Shown: in pieces, positions 44,414-53,697 of the stretch
How the letters are laid out: each line of letters starts with the position of its first letter
Numbering within the stretch: the first letter of the stretch is position 1
Origin: Billgrantia gudaonensis
GTDB lineage: Bacteria; Pseudomonadota; Gammaproteobacteria; Pseudomonadales; Halomonadaceae
NCBI RefSeq assembly: GCF_900100195.1
Contig: NZ_FNES01000006.1
Location: forward strand, 62,001-126,000
Length of the DNA stretch: 64,000 bases
Direction of reading: 5' to 3'
Program-made: the position numbers and the translations under genes
The notes under the pieces: model-generated
Told to the model about the DNA's origin: nothing
The model's database searches: none
The model's input: only the letters and a program-made list of their open reading frames with translations

Positions 44414-45400
44414 ATGTCCACGAGAACGCCGCTCAAACTGTTCGCCATCGCCGCCTTTTCCGTCACCGCCGGCACGGCCGCGGGCTTCGAGCCGGAAGGC
44501 AAGGTGGAGTGCCTGGCGCCCGCCGATCCGGGTGGCGGCTGGGACTTCACCTGTCGCAGCGTGGGCAAGGTGATGGAGGATCTGGATATCGTTCCGCGCA
44601 GCGTGCAGACCATCAACATGGCCGGTGCCGGCGGCGGTGTGGCCTACGCTCACACCGTGAGCAAGCGTGCCGGGGACGAACAGCTGCTGGTAGCCGCTTC
44701 GACTGCCACCACCACCCGACTGGCGCAGGGCCAGTTCCAGGGCATGGATGCCGACATGGTCAACTGGATCGGGGCGCTCGGCGCCGACTATGGCGTCATC
44801 GCCGTGGCCGACGATTCCGAATACGAAGATCTGCCCGACCTCATGGCAGCGCTGGAAGAGGATCCGCGCAGCGTCAAGTTCGGCGGGGGAAGTGCCAAGG
44901 GTGGCTGGGATCACCTCAAGGTATTGATCGCCGCTGACGCCGCCGGTGTCGAGAACCTGCCGCGCATTCCCTATCTCTCCTACAACAACGGTGGCGAGGC
45001 CATGACCCAGGTGGTGGGGGGCCATGTGGATGCCTTCACCGGCGACATCTCGGAAGCGCAGGGTTTCATGGAGTCCGGCGATCTGCGCGTGCTCGCCGTG
45101 CTTTCCGAAGAGCGCCTGCCGGGTGAGTTCGACGACATTCCCACTGCCCGCGAGCAGGGCATCGATGCGCTGGGGCCCAACTGGCGCGGTTTCTACATGC
45201 CGGCGGACATCTCCGACGACGCCCGCGACTACTGGGTCGACGCCATGGACACCATCTACGCCAGCGATGAGTGGCAGCAGGTGATGACCAACAACGGCCT
45301 GATGCCGTTCCACATGAGCGCCGGTGAGTTCGAGACCTTCGTCAAGAACCAGATCGACGATATCGAAACTCTCTCCAAGGACATCGGGCTGATCCAGTGA
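44414..45400 (+). CDS. tctC: Tripartite tricarboxylate transporter, periplasmic binding protein
   Basis: A 328-residue exported protein (signal FAIAAFSVTAGTAAG) of the Bug/TctC family: VECLAPADPGGGWDFTCRSVGKVM at the ligand site, then TINMAGAGGGVAYAHTVSK and SVKFGGGSAKGGWDHLKVLIA. It captures a di- or tricarboxylate for TctAB. A strong AGGAGG lies 9 bases before the ATG. Its stop overlaps the tctB start (ATGA). Confidence 0.95.
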   Translation: MSTRTPLKLFAIAAFSVTAGTAAGFEPEGKVECLAPADPGGGWDFTCRSVGKVMEDLDIVPRSVQTINMAGAGGGVAYAHTVSKRAGDEQLLVAASTATTTRLAQGQFQGMDADMVNWIGALGADYGVIAVADDSEYEDLPDLMAALEEDPRSVKFGGGSAKGGWDHLKVLIAADAAGVENLPRIPYLSYNNGGEAMTQVVGGHVDAFTGDISEAQGFMESGDLRVLAVLSEERLPGEFDDIPTAREQGIDALGPNWRGFYMPADISDDARDYWVDAMDTIYASDEWQQVMTNNGLMPFHMSAGEFETFVKNQIDDIETLSKDIGLIQ

Positions 45401-45852
45401 TGACCTTCAATGATCGCATCTTCGGGATACTGCTGCTCGTCCTGGCCGTTGCATACGGCTGGGGCGCCAGCCAGTTTCCGGAACCGTTCGGTGGGGCCGA
45501 GGCCATCGGCCCCGAAACCTTTCCCTACCTGCTGGCCGCGGTACTGGGACTCTCCAGCCTCTATCTGATCGTGCGTCCCGATCCCGATAATGCCTGGCCA
45601 TGGAGTCGCACCGGCGTCGAGCTGCTCATCGCCATGGTGGTGCTGGTGTTCTATGCCGCGCTGCTCGAACCCCTGGGCTTCATCGTCAGCACCGCTCTCG
45701 CCGTCGGAACCTTGTGCTGGCGAATGGGAGCGGCTCCGCTCAGGGCCTTCGCCACCGGGGCGATATCCGGCGTGGTGGTGTTCCTGTTGTTCAGCTACGC
45801 CCTCGACCTGTCGTTGCCGTTGGGCCTGCTCTCGTTCCTGGAGGTGAGCTGA
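45397..45852 (+). CDS. tctB: Tripartite tricarboxylate transporter, small membrane subunit
   Basis: A 151-residue protein with four membrane helices (FGILLLVLAVAYGWGASQF, FPYLLAAVLGLSSLYLIV, LLIAMVVLVFYAALLEPLGFIVSTALAVGTL, ISGVVVFLLFSYALDL), the TctB pattern. It partners the large permease TctA. Start and stop codons overlap those of tctC and tctA. Confidence 0.93.
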   Translation: MMTFNDRIFGILLLVLAVAYGWGASQFPEPFGGAEAIGPETFPYLLAAVLGLSSLYLIVRPDPDNAWPWSRTGVELLIAMVVLVFYAALLEPLGFIVSTALAVGTLCWRMGAAPLRAFATGAISGVVVFLLFSYALDLSLPLGLLSFLEVS

Positions 45853-47378
45853 TGGAAACCCTGGGCTTTCTGATCGACGGCTTCGGCGTTGCGCTGGCGC
45901 CACACAACCTGATGTTCGGCTTGATGGGGGCCTTTCTGGGCACTCTCATCGGCGCCTTGCCGGGGCTGGGCCCGGCCAACGGCGTGGCGATCCTGATCCC
46001 GCTCGCCTTCACCCTGGGGCTCGCCCCGGAAACCGCGCTGATCATGCTGACCGCGGTATATGCCGGCGCCATGTACGGAGGGCGGATCTCGTCGATCCTG
46101 CTCAACATTCCCGGCGACGAGCCGGCGATGATGACCTGCCTGGACGGCTACCCCATGGCGCAGCAGGGCAAGGCCGCCGAGGCGCTGGCGATTTCCGCCG
46201 TGGCCTCTTTCATGGGCAGCCTGATCGCCACCATCGGTCTGATCCTGCTGGCGCCGCTGCTGGCGGATTTCGCGCTCACCTTCGGCCCGGCCGAGTACTT
46301 CGCGCTCTTTCTGCTGGCCTTTGCCACCCTGGGCGGCATCACCGGCAAGAATCCCATGAAGACGGTGGTAGCGGCGTGCCTCGGCCTGATGATCTCCACC
46401 GTGGGCATCGACAACACCGGTGTGCAGCGTTTCACCTTCGGCGTGCTCGAGCTCTATGAGGGGGTCGACTTCATCCTCGCCATCGTGGGCCTCTTCGCCA
46501 TCTCGGAACTGCTGTTCTTCATCGAGGAGAAGGCCGGCGGCGGCAAGGAGAAGATGAGCGTCAACAAGCTCGAGCTGAGCTGGGCCGACATTCGCGGCAT
46601 CATGCCCTCGAGCATTCGCGGCGGCATTCTCGGTTTCATCGCCGGGGTGCTGCCCGGAGCCGGAGCGTCGCTGGGCAGTTTCATCGGCTATACCCTCGAG
46701 AAGAAGGTGGTCGGCAAGAAGGGCTACTTCGGCAAGGGCGACCCGCGCGGCGTGGCGGGCCCCGAAGCGGGCAACAACGGTGCCTCCAGTGGTGCCCTGG
46801 TGCCCATGCTGACGCTGGGCGTGCCGGGCAGCGGCACCACGGCGGTGCTGCTGGCGCTGCTCATCTCGCTCAACATCACGCCCGGCCCGTTGATGTTCAC
46901 CCAGAACGCCGACATGGTGTGGGGAGTGATCGCAGCGCTGCTGATCGGCAACTTCCTGCTGCTGGTGCTCAACATTCCGCTGGTGGGCATCTTCGTCAAG
47001 CTGCTCTCGGTGCCGCCGATGTACCTGCTGCCGATCGTCACCATGATCGCCTTCGTGGGCATCTATTCGATCAGCAACACGACGTTCGATCTCTACTTCA
47101 TGGTGGCCTTCGGCATTGCCGGTTACATCCTGCGCAAGCTGGAGATCCCGCTGGTGCCGATCATCCTCGGCCTGCTGTTGGGGCCGGAGATGGAGAAGAA
47201 CCTGCGTCACGCCCTGGACATCGCCGACGGCGACTGGACCATCCTGTGGAACAGCGGCCTGGCCGTTGGTCTGTGGGTCTTTGCGGCACTGGGTCTGATC
47301 CTGCCCTATATCGTCGGTCCGATCCTGCGTCGACGCATGAGGGCGGCCGAGGCTGCTGCCGGCTCCGAGGGCGACTGA
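45852..47378 (+). CDS. tctA: Tripartite tricarboxylate transporter, large permease
   Basis: A 508-residue permease with about 12 helices. Family signatures are ALPGLGPANGVAILIPLAFTLG near residue 38 and the second repeat VLPGAGASLGSFIGYTLEKKVVGKKG near 265; GVAGPEAGNNGASSGALVPMLTLGVPGSGTTAVLL is the most conserved TctA block. It imports carboxylates using the cation gradient. Start ATG 45852 overlaps the tctB stop (TGATG). A hairpin 32 bp after the stop ends the operon. Confidence 0.95.
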   Translation: METLGFLIDGFGVALAPHNLMFGLMGAFLGTLIGALPGLGPANGVAILIPLAFTLGLAPETALIMLTAVYAGAMYGGRISSILLNIPGDEPAMMTCLDGYPMAQQGKAAEALAISAVASFMGSLIATIGLILLAPLLADFALTFGPAEYFALFLLAFATLGGITGKNPMKTVVAACLGLMISTVGIDNTGVQRFTFGVLELYEGVDFILAIVGLFAISELLFFIEEKAGGGKEKMSVNKLELSWADIRGIMPSSIRGGILGFIAGVLPGAGASLGSFIGYTLEKKVVGKKGYFGKGDPRGVAGPEAGNNGASSGALVPMLTLGVPGSGTTAVLLALLISLNITPGPLMFTQNADMVWGVIAALLIGNFLLLVLNIPLVGIFVKLLSVPPMYLLPIVTMIAFVGIYSISNTTFDLYFMVAFGIAGYILRKLEIPLVPIILGLLLGPEMEKNLRHALDIADGDWTILWNSGLAVGLWVFAALGLILPYIVGPILRRRMRAAEAAAGSEGD

Positions 47379-47410
47379 ACCGCTCGAAATCCATTCATTC
47401 CGACCTTCCC

Positions 47411-47440
47411 GACGGGGCGTCGAACCATCGACGCCCCGTC
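47411..47440 (+). terminator. Terminator hairpin after tctA
   Basis: Perfect 13-bp stem GACGGGGCGTCGA, loop ACCA, TCGACGCCCCGTC. No T-run follows, so it may act as a strong RNA 3' end with some read-through. Confidence 0.75.
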
Positions 47441-47487
47441 GTCGTTCGTGGCCGCCTTGCCAGCCCGGTGCAACGACCGGCGGCGGT

Positions 47488-47544
47488 GCAGTGCGGTGGT
47501 GCGTGGAGGGCGGGGTTTCGCTGCCGTCCGCACCGCAGCGGTGC
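47488..47544 (+). promoter_or_regulatory. NtrC enhancer pair upstream of urtA
   Basis: GCACC-GCAGC-GGTGC at 47530-47544 is a perfect match to the GCACC-N5-GGTGC form of strong NtrC sites such as those of glnAp2. A weaker site (GCAGT-N5-GGTGC, 47488-47502) lies exactly 42 bp upstream, on the same face of the helix. Both lie about 80-130 bp before the sigma-54 promoter, the usual enhancer distance. Confidence 0.78.
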
Positions 47545-47620
47545 AGGACGTCGCTTTTTTCACCGACGGCGTTTTTTCAAGCCGATGAAATGTCGAGCGA
47601 AAGTCGTCCTCCGACGTGAG

Positions 47621-47636
47621 TGGCGCGGTCGTTGCA
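47621..47636 (+). promoter_or_regulatory. Sigma-54 promoter of urtABCDE
   Basis: TGGCGCG-GTCG-TTGCA matches the -24/-12 consensus TGGCACG-N4-TTGCA at all but one defined base, with correct GG to GC spacing. It lies 85 bp before the urtA start. Confidence 0.8.
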
Positions 47637-47720
47637 AACGGTTGAGTGCCGCTCGGTCCATGCGGGCGGCACCGCCACGTTACAACAAGCCCTCACTCGA
47701 GAGGGAGCAAGGAGGTCCAA

Positions 47721-49058
47721 GTGATCACTTCCCAACGCAAGACACACCCTTCTCTCTGGTTTGCCGCTTCCCTGCTGAGCCTCGGCGTCGCTTCTCCTGC
47801 GCTGGCACAGGAGGACGACCCGATCAAGGTCGGCGTTCTTCACTCCCTGTCCGGGACCATGGCAATCAGCGAAACGGTCTTGAAGGACACCGTGGAGATG
47901 CTGATCGAACAGCAGAATGCCGAGGGTGGTCTGCTGGGTCGTCAGTTGGAAGCGGTAGTGGTCGATCCGGCTTCCGACTGGCCGCTGTTCGCCGAGCGGG
48001 CCCGCGAGCTGCTGGCCCAGGAAGAGGTCGACGTCATCTTCGGCAACTGGACCTCGGTGTCGCGCAAGTCGGTGCTGCCGGTGGTTGAGGAGCTCAACGG
48101 CCTGCTCTTCTACCCGGTGCAGTACGAGGGCGAGGAGTCCTCCGAGAACGTCTTCTACACCGGTGCCGCTCCCAACCAGCAGTCGATCCCTGCGGTCAAC
48201 TACCTCCACGACCAGGTGGGCGTGGAGCGCTGGGTGCTGGCCGGCACGGACTATGTGTTCCCGCGGACCACCAATCGCATTCTCTCCGCCTATCTACAGG
48301 ATGAGTTCGGCGTGGCGGAAGAGGACATCATGGTCAACTACACGCCCTTCGGCCACTCGGACTGGCAGAACATCGTTTCCGACATTCGCCGCTTCGGCAG
48401 CGAAGGCAAGAAGACCGCGGTGGTTTCCACCATCAATGGCGATGCCAACGTGCCGTTCTACACCGAACTGGCCAACCAGGGCGTGGATGCCGCCGACATT
48501 CCGGTCGTCGCCTTCTCGGTGGGCGAACAGGAGCTCACGGGGATCGACACCGGCCCGCTGGTGGGTCACTTGGCTGCCTGGAATTACTTCATGAGCGTCG
48601 ACACCGACGCCAACTACGATTTCATCGATGCCTGGATCGAGTACACCGATGACGAGATGGCGGTGACCAACGATCCCATGGAAGCCCATTACATCGGCTT
48701 CAACATGTGGGCCGAGGCGGCGCGCAAGGCGGGTACCACCGATGTCGATGCGGTCAAGGATGCCATCATCGGCGTGACGGTACCCAACCTGTCCGGTGGC
48801 TATGCGGCGATGATGCCCAATCACCACATCACCAAGCCGGTACTGATCGGCGAGATCCAGGACAACGGCCAGTTCGACATCGTCTGGCAGACCCCTTCCA
48901 CGGTGGCCGGCGATGCCTGGTCGGACTACCTGCCCGGATCGCGCGACCTCATCGCCGATTGGCGCGCGCCGATGCGCTGCGGCAATTTCGACGTCACCGA
49001 AGGCTCCTGCGGTGGCAGTACAGCGGCCGAAGAAGCCGAAGCTGCCCTGGCCGAGTGA
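47721..49058 (+). CDS. urtA: Urea ABC transporter, substrate-binding protein
   Basis: About 445 residues with signal peptide (LWFAASLLSLGVASPALAQ). The UrtA/AmiC pattern is clear: DDPIKVGVLHSLSGTMAISETVLKDTVEMLIEQQNAEGG, VIFGNWTSVSRKSVLPVVEELNGLLFYPVQYEGEESS, and TDYVFPRTTNRIL. It binds urea in the periplasm. I use GTG 47721, which has AGGAGG 4 bases upstream; a longer in-frame ATG start (47646) overlaps the promoter region and is rejected. A hairpin separates it from urtB and may keep its transcript level higher. Confidence 0.95.
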   Translation: MITSQRKTHPSLWFAASLLSLGVASPALAQEDDPIKVGVLHSLSGTMAISETVLKDTVEMLIEQQNAEGGLLGRQLEAVVVDPASDWPLFAERARELLAQEEVDVIFGNWTSVSRKSVLPVVEELNGLLFYPVQYEGEESSENVFYTGAAPNQQSIPAVNYLHDQVGVERWVLAGTDYVFPRTTNRILSAYLQDEFGVAEEDIMVNYTPFGHSDWQNIVSDIRRFGSEGKKTAVVSTINGDANVPFYTELANQGVDAADIPVVAFSVGEQELTGIDTGPLVGHLAAWNYFMSVDTDANYDFIDAWIEYTDDEMAVTNDPMEAHYIGFNMWAEAARKAGTTDVDAVKDAIIGVTVPNLSGGYAAMMPNHHITKPVLIGEIQDNGQFDIVWQTPSTVAGDAWSDYLPGSRDLIADWRAPMRCGNFDVTEGSCGGSTAAEEAEAALAE

Positions 49059-49067
49059 CGCCTGCCT

Positions 49068-49089
49068 CCGCATCCCGCCAGGGATGCGG
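49068..49089 (+). terminator. urtA-urtB intergenic hairpin
   Basis: CCGCATCCC, loop GCCA, GGGATGCGG: a perfect 9-bp stem 10 bp after the urtA stop, without a T-run. It probably stabilises or partly terminates the urtA message, so more binding protein than permease is made. Confidence 0.6.
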
Positions 49090-49127
49090 GGGAGCACGCC
49101 TTCCTGACGATTTCAGAGGAAAGCCCG

Positions 49128-50795
49128 ATGAGGAATTTCCCCTTGCCATGGTCGACCACGGCCCAGGGCGGTGCCGTGCATGCCGATGAAGTCCGGATTC
49201 GTACGCCCTGGGTGCTGCTCATGGCCCTGGCCGTGTCGTTGCTCGGCCTTGCCCATGCGCCTTCGACCCTGGCTCAGGATGCCGAGGCCGTCGTGTTGCT
49301 CGAGGCGCTGGACGTGGACGATTACGCCGCCAAGGGCGAGGCCATCGACGCCATCGTGAGCAGCGACGACGAACGCGCCCGCGACTGGCTGCAGGCCTTG
49401 CTCGACGGGCGCCTGCAACGCACCGATGATGGCCGCTTCGTGGTGGTGCTCGACAACCGTGGCCGCGACTGGCCAGTGGAGAATGCCCTGACGGGCGAGG
49501 CGCTGGGCGAGATGTCGCGTCGCGAGCTGGAGCGCATCGGCATCAACAATGCATTGCGCAACCAGCTGCGCAGTGCATTGGCCGTGGTCGATCTCTATTC
49601 GCCGGATCTCGAGCGACGACGGGCCTCCGCCGAGCGTTTGCTGGGCGAAGTGGATGACGACCTGTCGGGGCCGTTGGCCGAGGTGATCGAGGAGGCCACT
49701 GACGACCGGGTGCGTGAGCGCCTTAGCCTGGCGTTGGCGATCCATCGCCTCGAGCAGGGCGAGCTGGAAGCCGTCGCCGAACTCGAGGGCAGCCTGCATC
49801 CGGAGGTGCGGGTCGCACTCAACCGGGCTGCCCAAGGCGATGACCCCGTGCTGGCGACCTCAGCCGGTGAGGCGTTGCGCGGCATCGAACAGACGCTCAA
49901 GCTCAACCGCGCGGCCGAAACCCTCTACTTCGGCCTCTCCATGGGCTCGGTGCTGGTGCTCGCCGCCATCGGCCTGGCCATTACCTTCGGGGTCATGGGC
50001 GTGATCAACATGGCCCACGGTGAGCTGATCATGCTGGGCGCCTATACCACCTGGGCGGTGCAGCAACTGCTGCCCGGCCAGCCCGGGCTGGCGTTGATCC
50101 TCTCGATTCCCGCCGGTTTCCTGGTGTCGGCGCTGGCCGGCGTGGCCATCGAGCGGGGGGTGATCCAGTTCCTCAAGGGGCGCCCACTCGAAACGCTGCT
50201 GGCCACCTTCGGCGTCAGCCTGATCCTTCAGCAACTGGTGCGCACGGTCATCTCGCCGCAGAACCGTACCGTGGTGACGCCGGAGTGGATGAGCGGTTCG
50301 CTGGCGGTCAACGATGCCCTGTCACTGACTCTCAATCGGATGGCCGTGCTCGGCTTCGCCCTGCTGGTGTTCGTCGGCCTGATGCTGGTGATGCGTCGCA
50401 CGCGGCTCGGCCTGGAGGTGCGCGCCGTGACCCAGAACCGTGCCATGGCGCGCTCGATGGGCATTCGCGCCACCCGGGTGGATATCCTGACCTTCGCGCT
50501 GGGATCCGGGGTTGCGGGGCTTGCTGGCGTTGCGCTCTCTCAGCTCACCAACGTGGGGCCCAACCTCGGCCAGAACTACATCATCGACTCCTTCATGGTG
50601 GTGGTCTTCGGTGGCGTGGGGAACCTGTGGGGCACCCTGGTGGCGGGGCTGTCACTGGGGGTGATCAATCAGGTGCTCGAACCCTGGGCCGGCGCCGTGC
50701 TCGCCAAGATCATCGTGCTGGTCTTCATCATCCTGTTCATCCAGAAACGCCCCCGCGGACTCTTTCCGCAGAAGGGCCGCGCGGCGGAGGGCTGA
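49128..50795 (+). CDS. urtB: Urea ABC transporter permease UrtB
   Basis: A 555-residue protein. After a signal-like helix comes an extracytoplasmic helical domain of about 220 residues (LEALDVDDYAAKGEAIDAIVSSDDERARDWLQALLDGRL...) that is a known feature of UrtB. The LivH-type permease with eight or so helices follows (AIGLAITFGVMGVINMAHGELIMLGAYTTWAV, QNRAMARSMGIRATRVDILTFALGSGVAGLAGV). It forms the channel with UrtC. Confidence 0.94.
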   Translation: MRNFPLPWSTTAQGGAVHADEVRIRTPWVLLMALAVSLLGLAHAPSTLAQDAEAVVLLEALDVDDYAAKGEAIDAIVSSDDERARDWLQALLDGRLQRTDDGRFVVVLDNRGRDWPVENALTGEALGEMSRRELERIGINNALRNQLRSALAVVDLYSPDLERRRASAERLLGEVDDDLSGPLAEVIEEATDDRVRERLSLALAIHRLEQGELEAVAELEGSLHPEVRVALNRAAQGDDPVLATSAGEALRGIEQTLKLNRAAETLYFGLSMGSVLVLAAIGLAITFGVMGVINMAHGELIMLGAYTTWAVQQLLPGQPGLALILSIPAGFLVSALAGVAIERGVIQFLKGRPLETLLATFGVSLILQQLVRTVISPQNRTVVTPEWMSGSLAVNDALSLTLNRMAVLGFALLVFVGLMLVMRRTRLGLEVRAVTQNRAMARSMGIRATRVDILTFALGSGVAGLAGVALSQLTNVGPNLGQNYIIDSFMVVVFGGVGNLWGTLVAGLSLGVINQVLEPWAGAVLAKIIVLVFIILFIQKRPRGLFPQKGRAAEG

Positions 50796-50797
50796 TC

Positions 50798-51940
50798 ATG
50801 CAATCGCGATCCTGGCTGCTGAGGCCATTCAGCGAGCGCTCGACGCAGCTGTTCATCGGAGTGCTGCTCGCGGCTCTGGCGCTGGTCACCGTGCTGCACC
50901 TGGCCGTACCGGCCGGTCATCCCCTGAATGTCACGGCCTATACCGTCAATCTGTTCGGCAAGTATCTGAGCTATGCGCTGCTGGCGGTGGCGGTGGACCT
51001 GGTGTGGGGCTATCTGGGGATACTCAGCCTGGGCCATGGTGCCTTCTTCGCCCTGGGCGGCTATGCCATGGGCATGTACCTGATGCGTCAGATCGGCGAT
51101 CGGGGCACCTACGGCGATCCGGTCCTGCCGGATTTCATGGTGTTCTTGAACTGGGAGAGCCTGCCCTGGTACTGGCAGGGCTTCGACATGGCTTGGTTCG
51201 CGTTCGCCATGGTGCTGCTGGCTCCGGGGGCGTTGGCACTGGTATTCGGTTGGCTGGCCTTCCGTTCGCGAGTCACCGGGGTGTATCTCTCCATCATCAC
51301 CCAGGCGATGACCTTCGCTCTGATGCTGGCTTTCTTTCGCAACGAAATGGGCTTTGGCGGCAACAACGGTCTGACCGACTTCCGCGATATCCTCGGTTTC
51401 AGCCTGCGCAACGATGCCACGCGTCTGGGCTTGTTCATCGCCACTGGCGTGGCCCTGGCGCTGGGCTACGTGATCTGCCGGGCCATCGTCGTCAGCAAGC
51501 TCGGACGGGTATGCGTGGCGACCCGCGATGCCGAGGCGCGCACGCGCTTTCTCGGCTACCGCGTCGAACGCTTCCAGCTCTTCGTCTTCGTGATCTCGGC
51601 GATGCTGGCCGGGGTGGCCGGGGCGCTCTACGTGCCTCAGGTGGGCATCATCAATCCCAGCGAGTTCGAGCCGATCTTCTCCATCGAGATCGTGCTGTGG
51701 GTGGCGCTGGGCGGTCGGGCGACCCTCTATGGCGCCGTGATTGGGGCGATTCTCGTCAACTATGCCAAGACGGTGTTCACCGGGGTGATGCCCGATGCCT
51801 GGCTGTTCGCCTTGGGGGCCCTGTTCGTGCTGGTCACCGTGTTCCTTCCCAGGGGTGTGGCGGGGCTGCTCGCCTATCGCTTCAAGCGCCAGCGCCGCTC
51901 ATCCGACGATACCGCGACTCCCCAGGAGGCAAGCGCATGA
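50798..51940 (+). CDS. urtC: Urea ABC transporter permease UrtC
   Basis: About 380 residues, LivM-type permease with around ten helices (VDLVWGYLGILSLGHGAFFALGGYAMGMYLMR, GFGGNNGLTDFRDILGF, RDAEARTRFLGYRVERFQLFVFVISAMLAGVAGAL). ATG 50798 lies 2 bp after the urtB stop; longer in-frame starts lie inside urtB. Its stop overlaps the urtD start. Confidence 0.94.
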   Translation: MQSRSWLLRPFSERSTQLFIGVLLAALALVTVLHLAVPAGHPLNVTAYTVNLFGKYLSYALLAVAVDLVWGYLGILSLGHGAFFALGGYAMGMYLMRQIGDRGTYGDPVLPDFMVFLNWESLPWYWQGFDMAWFAFAMVLLAPGALALVFGWLAFRSRVTGVYLSIITQAMTFALMLAFFRNEMGFGGNNGLTDFRDILGFSLRNDATRLGLFIATGVALALGYVICRAIVVSKLGRVCVATRDAEARTRFLGYRVERFQLFVFVISAMLAGVAGALYVPQVGIINPSEFEPIFSIEIVLWVALGGRATLYGAVIGAILVNYAKTVFTGVMPDAWLFALGALFVLVTVFLPRGVAGLLAYRFKRQRRSSDDTATPQEASA

Positions 51941-52773
51941 GTCTTCTACGCTCTCTGGCCGACCGTGACCGGGTGTTCGACTTCCTGGTGCCGGCGGCGT
52001 CTCCCGTGGACGTGCGCCATGGGCCGATCCTCTATCTGGAGGACGTGACCGTCAGCTTCGATGGCTTCAAGGCCATCGACGGCCTCGACCTGACCATCGA
52101 CGACGGTGAGCTGCGCTGCATCATCGGCCCCAACGGTGCCGGCAAGACCACCATGATGGACATCATCACCGGCAAGACGCGCCCCGACACCGGCAAGGTG
52201 TGGTTCGGCAGCCGTCACGATCTGCTGGCCATGAACGAGCCGGAAATCGCCAGCTTGGGGATCGGTCGCAAGTTTCAGAAGCCCACGGTTTTCGAGGCGC
52301 TCAGCGTGTTCGAGAACCTCGAGCTGGCCATGGCCGCCGACAAGCGGATTCTACCGACGCTGATGGCGTGCCTGACCGGCGAGGTTCGCGATCGCATCGA
52401 TGAGGTGCTCGCCACCATCGGACTGGCCGGCTTGCGCCACCGTCCGGCGGGGATTCTCTCCCACGGGCAGAAACAGTGGCTGGAGATCGGCATGCTGCTG
52501 ATGCAGCGGCCGCGGTTGTTGCTGGTCGATGAGCCGGTGGCCGGCATGACCGAGCAGGAGATGGAGCGTACCGCCGAACTGCTCACCGGTCTGGCCGGTG
52601 CGGGCAAGCAGTCGGTGGTGGTGGTGGAGCACGACATGGGGTTCGTGCGCTCCATTGCCCGCCAGGTAACGGTGCTGCACCAAGGCAGCGTGCTGGCCGA
52701 GGGGAGCATGGACCGGATCTCGCACGACCCCAAAGTCATCGAGGTCTACCTGGGCGCGGAGGAGGCCGCCTGA
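51937..52773 (+). CDS. urtD: Urea ABC transporter ATPase UrtD
   Basis: About 278 residues with Walker A GPNGAGKTTMMDIITGKTRPDTG, the LivG-type GRKFQKPTVFEALSVFENL, signature LSHGQKQWLEIGMLLMQ and Walker B LLLVDEPVAGM, then H-loop VVEHDMGFV. The first ABC signature Ser-Gly is SHGQ instead of SGGQ, as is normal for UrtD. It overlaps urtC and urtE. Confidence 0.95.
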   Translation: MSLLRSLADRDRVFDFLVPAASPVDVRHGPILYLEDVTVSFDGFKAIDGLDLTIDDGELRCIIGPNGAGKTTMMDIITGKTRPDTGKVWFGSRHDLLAMNEPEIASLGIGRKFQKPTVFEALSVFENLELAMAADKRILPTLMACLTGEVRDRIDEVLATIGLAGLRHRPAGILSHGQKQWLEIGMLLMQRPRLLLVDEPVAGMTEQEMERTAELLTGLAGAGKQSVVVVEHDMGFVRSIARQVTVLHQGSVLAEGSMDRISHDPKVIEVYLGAEEAA

Positions 52774-53471
52774 TGCTGACCGTCGACGAACTCAACCAGT
52801 ACTACGGCGAGAGTCACACCCTGTGGGATCTCGATCTCGAGGTCCCGGCGGGGCAATGCACTTGCGTGATGGGCCGCAACGGGGTCGGAAAGACCACCCT
52901 GATGAAGGCGATCATGGGCGAGGTGGCGGTGGCTTCCGGCAGCATTCGCTATGCCGATGACGTCGAATTGACCCGACGCCGGGTGGAGGATCGCTCGCGG
53001 TTGGGGATCGGCTACGTGCCTCAGGGGCGGCAGATCTTCCCGCTGCTCACCGTGGAGGAGAACCTGCGCACCGGTCTTGCCGCCCGCGGCGATGGCCGCC
53101 GCCGCATTCCCGAACGCGTCTTCGAGCTGTTTCCGGTGCTCGCGGAGATGAAGCACCGCCGTGGCGGCGATCTCTCCGGCGGGCAGCAGCAGCAACTGGC
53201 CATCGGTCGGGCTCTGGTGCTAGAACCGCGCCTGCTGATCCTCGACGAACCGGGAGAGGGCATTCAACCCAATATCGTCACCCAGATCGGTCAGGTGATT
53301 CGCCAACTGATTGCCGAGGATGGCCTGACCGTGCTGCTGGTGGAGCAGAAACTGCCCTTCGCCCGTCGGTTCGCCGATGGCTTCGTGATCATGGATCGTG
53401 GCCGCCCGGTGGCCAGGGGAACCATCGGCGAGCTTTCCGACGTGCTGATCAAGGAGCATCTGACGGTCTAG
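52773..53471 (+). CDS. urtE: Urea ABC transporter ATPase UrtE
   Basis: A 232-residue LivF-type ATPase with Walker A GRNGVGKTTLMKAIMGE, Q-loop region IGYVPQGRQIFPLLTVEENL, signature LSGGQQQQLAIGRALVLEP and Walker B LLILDEPGEGIQP. It is the second nucleotide-binding subunit of the urea importer and ends the operon. Confidence 0.95.
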   Translation: MLTVDELNQYYGESHTLWDLDLEVPAGQCTCVMGRNGVGKTTLMKAIMGEVAVASGSIRYADDVELTRRRVEDRSRLGIGYVPQGRQIFPLLTVEENLRTGLAARGDGRRRIPERVFELFPVLAEMKHRRGGDLSGGQQQQLAIGRALVLEPRLLILDEPGEGIQPNIVTQIGQVIRQLIAEDGLTVLLVEQKLPFARRFADGFVIMDRGRPVARGTIGELSDVLIKEHLTV

Positions 53472-53480
53472 GCTCTGGGG

Positions 53481-53536
53481 CTGCGGGCTGCGGGCTGCGG
53501 GCTGCGGGCTGCGGGCTGCGGGCTGCGGGCTGCGGG
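53481..53536. repeat. Tandem heptamer array, (CTGCGGG)8
   Basis: Eight uninterrupted copies of CTGCGGG directly after urtE. Related GCTACGG/GCTCGC units occur before ureA (about 54706-54770) and before ureE (57290-57340). Such short arrays can expand and shrink by replication slippage. Confidence 0.9.
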
Positions 53537-53631
53537 GGCCAAGGGCTTCGAGATATGAGCCGTGGGTCAGGAGCACACGTCTCGGTGACGGTGTCTGCCT
53601 CGTTCCATGGCGGTGCGCACGCTGCTGTAGC

Positions 53632-53646
53632 GCACCCCAATGGTGC
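53632..53646 (+). promoter_or_regulatory. NtrC-binding dyad upstream of ureD
   Basis: GCACC-CCAAT-GGTGC, a full GCACC-N5-GGTGC site, about 110 bp before the sigma-54 promoter. A weaker half site (GCGCC-N3-GGTGC) follows near 53666. Confidence 0.78.
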
Positions 53647-53697
53647 CGATGCCTGCCCTTAAGCGGCGCCGATGGTGCAAGCGGGATGTCGCACAGC

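Larger units (their letters stand above)
47379..47720. other. tctA-urtA intergenic region (terminator, NtrC dyads, sigma-54 promoter)
   Basis: 342 bp without a gene. In order it holds the tctA terminator (47411-47440), two NtrC-type dyads (47488-47502 and 47530-47544), a sigma-54 promoter (47621-47636) and the urtA ribosome site, each listed separately. Confidence 0.7.

Noticed and set aside
53481-53536. CRISPR-like array
   Set aside because: The units are 7 bp tandem copies without spacers, so this is a microsatellite-type repeat.
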